The notes below the pieces were generated by a model. The model did no database searches, had not been told where the DNA came from, and worked only from the letters and a program-made list of their open reading frames with translations. Below are positions 17,066 to 24,238 of a DNA stretch of 24,238 nt, piece after piece. The position numbers and the translations under genes are program-made. Every line of letters begins with the position of its first letter. The first letter of the stretch is position 1. Origin of the DNA: Coemansia sp. RSA 1804 (taxonomy: Eukaryota; Kickxellomycota; Kickxellomycetes; Kickxellales; Kickxellaceae); NCBI GenBank assembly GCA_027578815.1, contig JANBTH010000240.1:1-24238 (forward strand), in the 5' to 3' direction.

Positions 17066-17344
17066 AATGGTTCCAAACATACTGCAAAAAGAAGGTATTT
17101 CTATGCTCTACTGATCCCCCTCCCGCAGTCTTCTGACATAAACGCTATTGAAAATATTTGAGCCAGATTTAAACAAAAGCTCGATTCGTATGAGGATATG
17201 CCAAGAAGTATCCACCGACTTTGGAAACAGACCCAAGATATCTGGAGCGCTTTTACAGAAGATGGTTGTCTTCAACTAACTAGCTCAGCGCCTAAACGTG
17301 CTGCTGCTGTAATTTCAACCAAAGGCGGGTACACAAAGTACTAG
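17066..17344 (+). pseudogene. Decayed C-terminal end of a Tc1/mariner-type transposase
   Basis: Read in one frame, this segment gives NGSKHTAK, then QSSDINAIENI-stop-ARFKQKL, and ends RAAAVISTKGGYTKY-stop. These match the end of Tc1-family DDE transposases: the DN-x-P-KHT region, the SPDLNPIEN-L/I-W block carrying the last catalytic Glu, and the (A/V)VI-x-(A/T)KGG-x-TKY C-terminus. The expected Trp after IENI is a TGA stop at 17159-17161. The stretch between KHT and the SPD block is scrambled, with family-like residues (EGISMLY) in another frame, so a frameshift or small deletion has occurred. The upstream catalytic Asp residues and any start are missing. I see no terminal inverted repeats. 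It is a dead remnant. Confidence 0.82.
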
Positions 17345-18592
17345 ATATTTTCAATCTTCAATTTTCGATTTTCTAGTCTTCAGCCAAAAAAGCTGTTCCA
17401 ATGACGTGTGTGTATTTAATAACTAATAATCTTATACAAACGCAAGCACCAAACCTGTGCTATATATTTTCTGGTAGAGCGTAATGGATACTACATGCCT
17501 GCATATTTATAGCTTTGCCCGATTACTGGTTCAAGAGATATTCTGCAAAAGACCGACAGTGTAAAAAACATTGCATCAGTTTCTTGGGTCGCTGTATAAC
17601 ATCAACTACTAGTGATTTCCTTTCTTTTTCCGTTTTGGCTGTGCCATTGGAGAGGCTCTCTTCTGACACACTGAAAAACAAAGTAACTGAGAAAAAAAAG
17701 CTAGTATGTCGGACAGAGAGACATACTAAACAAAAGAAGCCATGCTTGTCCGAAAACGCTACAAAAGAGGCAAACAAGCAAAGAAAGCCTGTTACACTTG
17801 CTTTCCTTTTTAGCACGGAGTAAGGTCGGGTTGAAAAACAAGGAGAAATAAAGGGAAAATTAAAAGGGGGGAATGCGGAATCACCACCACACTAGAAGGC
17901 TAGAAACGGCGATAAACGCGGAGGAAAAAAAAAGTGAAGAAGACAAAACTTTATCACTGTGAAAAGAAGGCGTGCTGCATGTGGGAGGGGGTATGATTTC
18001 GTTAACTCCAATGGCTTTCCGTCCGCGTGTAAATGAATCGAGTGTGCGATGTTCATTGAGCATTTTAATGCAACTAAATAAAGGCTTTATGAAGTGCCAA
18101 AAAGCACATTGTTATATTTTTGGGGTTGATGTTGTTCATGCTTTTTCTCTCGCTCTCAACCGCGTGGTCCGGGGGGGGAATGATCAAAAGGGAAAAGGAG
18201 GAAAAGTGATTAACTTGCGGACGCCAAGAGACATGGAAAGAAGGGAAAGCTCACAATCTTTGCGGAGAAAAACAATAGGGAAAGGAAAAAGGGACAGTTT
18301 TCTGGCATAAAGAAAGCGGTCTCGCCTTGTCTCGTCTCTTTAGCCAGAGAGGCGGAAAAACAAACAATAGATAAACGCACTGCGAGCTCTTTTGCGCACA
18401 GCCAGCCGCCAGCCTGGCAGTCCTCCCCGCCGCCTCAGGGAAGGGGAAGAGAGTGTCATCCGCTGTGCCAGGCCATGTGGAATCAGTCAGCTTGACTTGG
18501 CTTGTCATGCAATCAATCAAAAGAGCTGGATGAGACTTCTTTTTTATAGCCCGGGGATATGCAAGAGAAAAAAGCGAGAAAGCTAGCCGCCG

Positions 18593-18656
18593 CCCCCCCC
18601 AAAAAAACAGACAGTGCCAAAAGAGCAGCAGCTTGTTTGGCTTGGGGGGGGGGGGG
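18593..18656. repeat. C8-A7 tract facing a G13 tract
   Basis: Eight C (18593-18600) and seven A are followed 36 nt later by a run of 13 G (18644-18656). The C and G runs could pair as a hairpin, or the G run could form a quadruplex. Another G8 run is at 18171-18178. The exact length of the G13 run could be affected by sequencing error. Confidence 0.6.
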
Positions 18657-19794
18657 AATTACTACGTTGTACGATCATCGTCGCATACGGTGAATAAGCG
18701 AAAGAGGAGGTTGCGGCGCTAGCATTTGGTATGCATCAACGACTGTTTGGCTGATGCAAAAAAAGACGAGTTTTGTGTATGTGTTTTTCGTTGTGGGCAT
18801 ATGAGAACAAAAAACGTGCACGAAACAAAAACGATTGTAAAACATTAGGTGCATTTTTTAGATTTTTTTACTCGGTTGCACAGGTTTTCTCCCTTTCCGT
18901 TCACAATGTCATTTTTCACTTCCATCTTTTTATCATTTTTGCTTTTTGGAAGTCTTCTGTCTCTTAACCTTTAAAAACGGGTCACGATTTCGGAAAAAAG
19001 CAAGCGTTTCTTGTTCAAAAAAAGTCCAGCCCCCCATACCATCGCCTTTCTTCGCTTTTTCATTTTTTTTTCCTTTAAAGCTATTTATTATAAAGAGCAC
19101 GGTAGGAGGTGGAAAAAGGCAGAAATCAATCTCATTATTTCTTCGCACTTTTTGTTTTTCTACGTCAGATTTCATCGTAGTATCCAGTTATTTCTTATTT
19201 TGTTTCTCTTTCCCCCCCCTTCTTGTTCATATAACATATACATTTGTGATGTCCGTTTTCTGCTAAAATATCCCCAGGGTCTTGGAAAATAAAAAATTTG
19301 GGAATACAAGAAAAAGGGGCCGAAAACGCACAACAAGAATATTTTATTTGCCATTCACCATTACATACCCGAGCAAAACCTATCTCTTATTTTGTAAAAA
19401 CGGGACACAGATCTATCAAGAAACACACACACAAAACAAATCTCCCCACACCTCGCTCCCAACAAAAAAGAACGCTTGCTTCGGTTTAAAGTCGGTGGAT
19501 TACTCAACCTTTTATCCCTCCATCACACTGACGCATTTCCTCTTTACATTCTATATCGGTTGAACCCCGTAGTTGCTACATATAAGAATATAGCGACATA
19601 CGCCATCCGGCACACCCACAACACATTGCACTTTTGTCTCTCTCCTCTTTTATTTTCCCACCCGCTTTCTCATAAAAGCTTTATTGTTTGTTCTCTTTTT
19701 GGTGTTACCAATTTCTTCTTCATCATCATCATCATCTTCTATTGGGGGTTTTTCTATATTGTTGATTTCGGGGGAGTGGAGTTCATATTCTAAA

Positions 19795-20508
19795 ATGTAT
19801 GGCGGCGTTGACTCGACAGCGCACGAAATTATTGTTCTATCGCCAGACTACCATCTCAGCGTGCACTTTCCGCAGGGCAGCCTGTACGTGGAGGTATGGC
19901 TGGGCATCAACAACAAAACCGACGACCTTCTAGTGCATCTAAGCGAGCTGCGACGGAAGGCGCTGGACACCAGTCCGGCTGAGGAAATGGCCGGGTCGCC
20001 GGTATCGTCGTCGGCAGCCACATCGTCGCCGGGCTTTTCAGCCAGAACATCGTCTCCGCCACGCAGCACAACCAGCACAGCAACCGCATCGTCGCACACT
20101 GCGCGGAAGGACTCGGTGTGCGACCAGAGCCAGGGCCCCCACGGCTACGGCGACAGTCTCGGCCAGCACCCGGCGTCGCCTCCGCCGCTCAGTATCTCCA
20201 TCCGCCGCTCCTCGCACGGACTCTTCAACTGCCCGGCCAACACTCCGGCGGCCAGCTGGCTCATTGCGAAGGAATCCATCCTCATTGCCAAGTCCATCTG
20301 CTCTGGCCACCACGCAAAGTTCCTCCAGTCGGTTGAGAAGATCCAAAAGTACCACCGCGGCCCGCGGATCCCCGATCTCGATTCTCTCAGACGCCTGCTC
20401 GACGACCTGCTGGCTAAGAACAACCAGTCGCCAGGCGCCCTCACTGCTCCCGCCTGCTGTATCTGCTCTGCATCCCCATACACGCGCCTCTTCTTCTCGA
20501 TGCTCTAA
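19795..20508 (+). CDS. Hypothetical protein (237 aa), unrecognised
   Basis: I do not recognise this protein. The frame is GC-rich with codon use like the housekeeping neighbours, and the ATG at 19795 (CTAAAATGTATG) is the first in frame. Residues 9-60 look folded, with alternating strands and a helix (EIIVLSPDYHLSVHF, SLYVEVWLGINN, LLVHLSELRRKAL). Residues 61-135 are Ser/Thr/Pro-rich and probably disordered. Residues 140-210 look helical (ASWLIAKESILIAKSICSGH, DLDSLRRLLDDLLAKN). The tail has four Cys in a short stretch (ACCICSA). No signal peptide or membrane helix is seen. An AATAAA lies 199 nt downstream. The 2.9-kb upstream gap and CT-rich leader suggest a gene with extended regulation, but this is inference. 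An additional upstream exon cannot be excluded. Confidence 0.7.
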   Translation: MYGGVDSTAHEIIVLSPDYHLSVHFPQGSLYVEVWLGINNKTDDLLVHLSELRRKALDTSPAEEMAGSPVSSSAATSSPGFSARTSSPPRSTTSTATASSHTARKDSVCDQSQGPHGYGDSLGQHPASPPPLSISIRRSSHGLFNCPANTPAASWLIAKESILIAKSICSGHHAKFLQSVEKIQKYHRGPRIPDLDSLRRLLDDLLAKNNQSPGALTAPACCICSASPYTRLFFSML

Positions 20509-21105
20509 GAGCGTCTATCTCTCCTACTCATCGCCTCTTGCCCCGAGGGCCATGAAGCCAGGTAAAAATCAAACAAACAATCAATCAATCTTTCCCTATT
20601 GTTCCCCCCGCCCCGCGTCCAACGTCCGTCTTTCACCGGACGTTTCTTTTCCCCAAGCTTTCTTTCTTTCTGTCTGTCTGTCTGTCTTATTCTGTACATT
20701 TCTCGTAATAAATACTACAAAAAAGATAAGCAAATGAAAGTATTTATGCATGCCACAAACAACATTAGCAGAATCCCCTCGCATACATTGTCCATGACAA
20801 GAAAAAAAGTGCATGTCTGCTGTATATATGCATGTATGTATCATGTACATGTTGTTCCTTGTTAACCGCCCACCCTTTTTCCCGATGCATAGCATATAGA
20901 TGCTTCTGCGTCATTGTCTATGAAAAGAAGAATTATTCCCGTGTGGTGTGAATAGGAGGAGGAGGAGATGAGTTTTGCGTTGCCGAATGGTGCCCCTGCA
21001 TCCTTCCTCGGCAAGCAGCCGCAGATTGCAATGAGAGGAAAAATAATAGGAATTACAAACACCGACTAGGCAGAGCCAACAGCAACAAAAAAGCAAAGAC
21101 TGGGC
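20509..21105. other. Convergent intergenic region, 237-aa gene / PEX11
   Basis: 597 bp between two convergent stop codons. It holds the poly(A) signal of the plus-strand gene and a short (CTTT)n(CTGT)n microsatellite near 20660-20686. No gene is supported. Confidence 0.6.
20707..20712 (+). terminator. Poly(A) signal for the 237-aa gene
   Basis: AATAAA 199 nt after the stop codon, downstream of a CTTT/CTGT microsatellite (about 20659-20686). Confidence 0.5.
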
Positions 21106-21945
21106 TTATTGCACGGCGGCCGACGCCTTGGCAAGCGAGTCCTGGATCCCCATGAGCGACGTGACGGTTCCGGCCAGCGCAACAAGCCCCTCGTTGACGC
21201 CGACCAGCGCAAGGCCCTTGATCGGAATCGTAAGATCAAGCGCCGACAGGAGCAGCGTTCTGCCAGCAGCCGCGCGCTGCGCAGCAACGGCGCGCTCCTC
21301 GGCGGCGCACTCGCGGGCCCCGACAGAGGCCGGGAGATCGCTGCTGCCGGCGCCGGCGGCAGTCTTTGTGATATGGCGACGCACGCGATCCAGATCCGCC
21401 TGGCGCAGCCGCAGGTTGTGCAGCTGGTACAGTGCGGCGGCAGCCTGGGCAGCCAGCGCCGCCAGCCACGCGCGCTGGCCCAGGCGAGCCACGCGCGGGG
21501 CGTCACGGAGCCTTACGAGCCCCAGCACACTGTGCGCCAGCCCGAGCGTATCGGCCAGCATGAACACGCACATGCCGGCCTTGTGCACGGCGCCCAGGGT
21601 TCTGACAACCTCGTCCTCGCGCTGCTGCAATGCTGCGGCGCCCGTGAGGATGCGTGCAAACTGGCGCGCAAAGTCCACGAACTTGCCGCTCCGCATCACC
21701 TTGCGCGTCGTGCTCAGCACCGCCTGCGTCTTGCTGAGCGCTGCCACCCACGCAATGCCAGCGCCGGGCGTCTTGCCCCGCGTGGCCAGGCGGCGGCTCA
21801 GCATGTACACGAGGAGCCGGGCCAAGTACTGTCCGAACCGGCACGCCTTGTCCCGTCCCACCAGCGTGCTTGCGTACTGCACATACAGCGCCACCGCCTT
21901 GCTGTTGCTCAGCGTGTTTGCTGCCAGATGCACCAGTGCGCTCAT
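21106..21945 (-). CDS. PEX11: Peroxisomal membrane protein Pex11
   Basis: Pex11 proteins elongate and help divide peroxisomes by inserting an amphipathic helix into the membrane. The 279-residue protein begins with the family N-terminal pattern, including GRDKACRFGQYLARLLVY (30-47) and later TRKVMRSGKFVDFARQ. The amphipathic Arg/Lys-rich helix is within the first 110 residues. The C-terminus is a hydrophobic glycine-containing segment (IPIKGLALVGVNEGLVALAGTVTSLMG), typical of Pex11. Fungal Pex11 proteins are about 230-290 residues. The first ATG fits the family start. The gene lies in the same direction as the TCP10-box gene upstream, 345 bp away, with its own promoter. Which paralogue (PEX11, PEX11C or PEX25-like) cannot be decided by eye. 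Confidence 0.9.
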   Translation of the reverse strand: MSALVHLAANTLSNSKAVALYVQYASTLVGRDKACRFGQYLARLLVYMLSRRLATRGKTPGAGIAWVAALSKTQAVLSTTRKVMRSGKFVDFARQFARILTGAAALQQREDEVVRTLGAVHKAGMCVFMLADTLGLAHSVLGLVRLRDAPRVARLGQRAWLAALAAQAAAALYQLHNLRLRQADLDRVRRHITKTAAGAGSSDLPASVGARECAAEERAVAAQRAAAGRTLLLSALDLTIPIKGLALVGVNEGLVALAGTVTSLMGIQDSLAKASAAVQ

Positions 21946-22290
21946 CTCGGCCTGCGGTGATTAGTAGAGTGATAGAGGAAAGAAAAGAGTGAAATAAAAG
22001 TACTTGGAAAGCGTAGAGTAAAGAGATGGGAAGAAATCAACAGAGGGGAAATGAAAAAAGAAAAGGGAGAAGGGAAGCACGAGCACAGAGTTTTGGGGAA
22101 AAAATAACTGTATGCGCTTGGAAAAAAAAGCAATAATCACATGCGCGTGCGGGGAGGAGGATCAAGCATGAGAGAAGATTGTTCTTCTCCTTTCTCACTC
22201 AAAACCCCCGATAAGCGCCGAATCAGAATCAGAGTCAGAATCAGCGCTGCAGATCAGCGCAACAGCGGCCGCCGTCAGTCGGTCAGTCAG
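21946..22290. other. Spacer between PEX11 and the TCP10-box gene
   Basis: 345 bp, holding the PEX11 promoter and the 3' end of the upstream gene. It contains short direct repeats: AATCAGA-type units at about 22220-22245 and GTCAGTC units at about 22273-22292. No gene is supported. Confidence 0.5.
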
Positions 22291-23505
22291 TCAGCCGGTC
22301 TGCTTATGCCACACGCGCTCGTGGCAGTAGTAGTAGCAGCACCACAGCCCGGGCGCCGAGCAAGACCAGTCGCCGTTGGCGTAGTACAGCGTGACGGCTC
22401 TTACTCCAGACCCCGGCTCTGATCCAGATCCGGCGGGTGCAAAAAAAAGCGTCCGCTTGACGTTTCCGTCCGGATAGGCCTGCAGCACCACAGGCTGGGT
22501 CGAGTACGTGCGCTGGAGCTTGCCGTTGGGCAGCGCCAGATCGCGGAACCCATGGCGCCAGGCATCCGGATGCATCTCGTGCACGCCTTCGAGTCGTCGC
22601 GCCATCTCGTGCGAATCCAGCGGCAGCCGACCCGCCTCCCCAGCATTGTCATCCTCCACCACAGAGCCCCATTGGATCCACTCCTGTGGCTGCCAGTAGC
22701 ACTCGCCGTCGGGCGCCCGATGGTCTCCGCTTTCTCTTTTGTCGCTATCATCCGCAGACTGCCTGCCAATTGGCAGCGTCTGCTGCGTCGTGGCCGCTGT
22801 TGGTGTTGGCAGCACTCTGGGCGGTTCCCGCGGCCCATCGCCGCCTCCGTCGTGACGGATCTCCAGCGCCTCGGCCATGCGCACCAGCTCCTCGATCCGC
22901 TGCTCCTCGGCCTCGCTCGATCCGCCAGCATCGCCCATCCTACGTACACGGCCCCACAACTGGCGTCTGGCGTGTTTGTCAATGGCCGCCGTCCCACGCA
23001 GCTGGCGATCCTGCGGAGCCTGCGGTTCCTCCGGCGCAGCTGGAGATAAATGCGAGGATTTGTGTATCGAAGGGGCGGGCGAGCAGTGCCGAGAAGAAGA
23101 AGGAGATGAAGAAGGAGAAGCGGAAGAAGGAGAGTAGTAGGAGAACTCCTGCTGCTGCTGCTGCTGCTGGCGTTGCCGCTCGGATGAGACCAACGACGCA
23201 ACAACCCCATCAACCTCATCGGTTTCGAGAGCATGCGACGGACGGTAGTTCTCGACAAAGTGGCGCGTGAATCCCTCGAGAAAACTGTCGGGAGGACACG
23301 ACCCGCCGGACCCGAGCAGCTCTGCGTCCGACGACTCTGCGTCGGAAAAACGGTCCGCCATCACCCACGTTCCCGCTGGATCCAGATCAGCTGGATCTTC
23401 CAGATCACCATAATCACCCTCCTCCTCTGCGTTCGCCAGCCTCCCAGCCGCCCATTGCGTTGTGTTCTCCATTGCCGGGATTTCCGAATCCGCCCTGTCC
23501 GACAA
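22291..23505 (-). CDS. Protein with TCP10/CPAP C-terminal (G-box) type repeat
   Basis: The 404-residue protein is mostly acidic and disordered: an Asp/Glu/Ser-rich N-terminus, Gln113-119 from a pure CTG repeat, and a Ser/Pro-rich stretch (about 121-160). A helical segment (about 190-220) and WQPQEWIQWGSVVEDD (about 272-287) follow. The C-terminal part (323-380) reads LPNGKLQRTYS, then YPDGNVKRTLF (344-354), then VTLYYANGDW. That resembles the repeated strand-turn units (x-YPDG-x-(V/K)-K-x-x-(Y/F)-x-NG) of the TCP10_C/G-box domain found in centriolar CPAP/SAS-4 proteins. Only a few repeats are present, and the protein ends in an unusual Cys/Trp/Tyr-rich tail. The family call rests on these repeats alone. 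The first ATG is used; Met12 is an alternative. Confidence 0.6.
   Translation of the reverse strand: MSDRADSEIPAMENTTQWAAGRLANAEEEGDYGDLEDPADLDPAGTWVMADRFSDAESSDAELLGSGGSCPPDSFLEGFTRHFVENYRPSHALETDEVDGVVASLVSSERQRQQQQQQQEFSYYSPSSASPSSSPSSSRHCSPAPSIHKSSHLSPAAPEEPQAPQDRQLRGTAAIDKHARRQLWGRVRRMGDAGGSSEAEEQRIEELVRMAEALEIRHDGGGDGPREPPRVLPTPTAATTQQTLPIGRQSADDSDKRESGDHRAPDGECYWQPQEWIQWGSVVEDDNAGEAGRLPLDSHEMARRLEGVHEMHPDAWRHGFRDLALPNGKLQRTYSTQPVVLQAYPDGNVKRTLFFAPAGSGSEPGSGVRAVTLYYANGDWSCSAPGLWCCYYYCHERVWHKQTG
23149..23169. repeat. (CTG)7 coding microsatellite
   Basis: Seven perfect CTG units encode Gln113-119 of the TCP10-box protein on the minus strand. Confidence 0.85.
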
Positions 23506-24100
23506 CAGCGCCCCTCTCCTCTTTCTACGCTTCGTCGTGTGGCGCTCTATGCACGCTAGAGTGGGTTAGAAACGCAAAATAAGCAAGCAAAGAGGAATGA
23601 GAAAGAGGAGTAGTCCTCAGTATGCGTGTGAGAGGAAGAAGCGGGACAAAGCGGCGGGCTGTTGGAAAAGGGAGCACAAAATATCCTCTGCTCTGCTCCT
23701 TTTGTGCAGTTATGGAGGGGGCGAAATATCCGTTGAATTCTTATTCCAAAAAACCAAACAAACAAAGAGAAAGGAAAACAAAACAAAAACAAACGGCGGA
23801 ACAAGGATGCGCAATAGGAAATGTAGAGTAGAAAAAAGGCAGCAGGCCCCATTCACTACGCCGTCGGTTGTTCGAGGAGGGAGAAAAGTAGAAACTTTAA
23901 ATTCAATTAGGTGTATTAGAACGGAAGGGGAGAAAAAAGAGTATGGGGGTGGGCGAGTGGGATAATATGGAATTAGGAAAAAATAATAGCTCAATCCATC
24001 CACGCTCCTCACAAAACAGCAGAACAGGCCACACGCCTGCGCTAAATAAAGAAAAGGAAAGAAGCATCAAGCGGGGGCCTTGTTCAGTTGCTGCTGCTGT
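23506..24100. other. Intergenic region upstream of the TCP10-box gene
   Basis: 595 bp, strongly purine-rich on the plus strand (so CT-rich in the sense of the minus-strand gene, as expected of a fungal leader). No coding sequence is supported; the overlapping short open frames on both strands are low complexity. Confidence 0.55.
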
Positions 24101-24238
24101 TTACTTTTTGCAGTCCTCCAGCGATTGGACGCGCTGGCTGACGGCAGACACGTGCTGGGCAAGCGACAGATAGGCCGACCACACGTCGTCGATGGATCTG
24201 GGCGCAGTCAGCGCAGAAACCGAGAGCGGATGCGTGGC
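24101..24238 (-). CDS. C-terminal end of an unidentified protein (partial)
   Basis: The minus strand has an open frame running from the window edge to a TAA stop at 24101-24103, giving the last 45 residues. The segment reads HPLSVSALTAPRSIDDVWSA, then YLSLAQHVSAVSQRVQSLED, and ends CKK. Codons are GC-rich and biased like the other genes here, while the opposite strand has a poor translation. The second half looks helical (heptad-like hydrophobics). It is too short to identify. Its direction matches the TCP10-box gene. Confidence 0.65.
   Translation of the reverse strand, partial: ATHPLSVSALTAPRSIDDVWSAYLSLAQHVSAVSQRVQSLEDCKK

Larger units (their letters stand above)
16886..19794. other. 2.9-kb stretch without a conserved gene
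   Basis: Apart from the transposase remnant at 17066-17344 and the promoter of the next gene, I find no supported coding sequence. The plus strand is purine-rich from about 17660 to 18310 and pyrimidine-rich from about 18850 to 19790. Homopolymer runs occur at 18171-18178 (G8), 18593-18600 (C8, followed by A7) and 18644-18656 (G13). Short open frames such as 17515-17823 appear on both strands at once and have low-complexity translations. The last 170 bp are CT-rich with a small ATC repeat near 19720 and probably form the leader of the gene at 19795. Confidence 0.6.

Noticed and set aside
17066..17344. Repeat-induced point mutation as the cause of the transposase stops
   Set aside because: The Trp-to-TGA change does not correspond to the usual CpA-to-TpA context, and one remnant is too little to judge.
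17515..17823. Overlapping 100-codon frames on both strands
   Set aside because: Low-complexity translations, no motif, and simultaneous openness on both strands point to chance.
18938..19300. Overlapping frames rich in Phe, Ser and Lys in the pyrimidine-rich zone
   Set aside because: Their composition follows from T/C-rich DNA, and no frame shows the GC-ending codon bias or a conserved motif.
21109..21964. Two roughly 280-codon plus-strand frames opposite PEX11
   Set aside because: Both mirror the PEX11 coding bias; only the minus-strand frame shows family motifs.
1..24238. tRNA genes, CRISPR arrays and bacterial-style operons
   Set aside because: I saw no convincing tRNA arm consensus or spaced repeats by eye. 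The eukaryotic gene set, an intron and poly(A) signals rule out a prokaryotic layout. A tRNA scan would be needed to exclude tRNAs fully.

Overview
The window looks like nuclear DNA of an early-diverging fungus. The conserved proteins are eukaryotic, and one is a V-ATPase proteolipid of the fungal c' (Vma11) type. Genes are compact, GC-rich at third codon positions and almost free of introns; only one intron is well supported. This style, plus a protein with a centriole-type TCP10/CPAP C-terminal box, suggests a zygomycete-grade lineage such as Kickxellomycotina. That placement is inference, not proof.

Left part (1-6.0 kb): dynactin p25 (DCTN5, minus) diverges from eIF3 subunit k (EIF3K, plus). 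EIF3K converges tail-to-tail on the spindle-checkpoint protein MAD1 (minus), which diverges from a ribosome-associated CCDC124 homologue (plus) with a 34-nt coding first exon.

Accessory island (6.0-9.8 kb): an AT-rich stretch holds three small paralogous genes (71, 66 and 71 codons) on the plus strand. Each has a TATATAAA box 140-150 bp before its ATG. The proteins share a Y-x-x-x-K-x-D-x-x-x-(Y/F)-DVY-x-T core. Copies 1 and 2 also share promoter and leader sequence, so they are a diverged tandem duplication. I do not recognise the family. It is the best candidate here for something undescribed.

Middle part (9.9-16.9 kb): the repair endonuclease subunit XPF/Rad1/Rad16 (plus) and the ER mannosyltransferase ALG3 (minus) converge so tightly that their stop codons overlap in one CTAG. 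ALG3 diverges from gamma-glutamyl phosphate reductase (PRO2, plus) across a promoter with a perfect TGACGTCA site. PRO2 converges on the V-ATPase proteolipid.

Right part (16.9-24.2 kb): a 2.9-kb stretch without a conserved gene carries a decayed Tc1/mariner transposase tail, homopolymer runs, and a switch from purine-rich to pyrimidine-rich sequence. It leads into an unrecognised 237-codon gene. Then follow PEX11 (minus), a TCP10/CPAP box-like protein (minus), and the last 45 codons of another minus-strand gene cut by the window edge. The conserved genes serve unrelated housekeeping roles and do not form a pathway. I saw no tRNA, rRNA, CRISPR array or viral gene.
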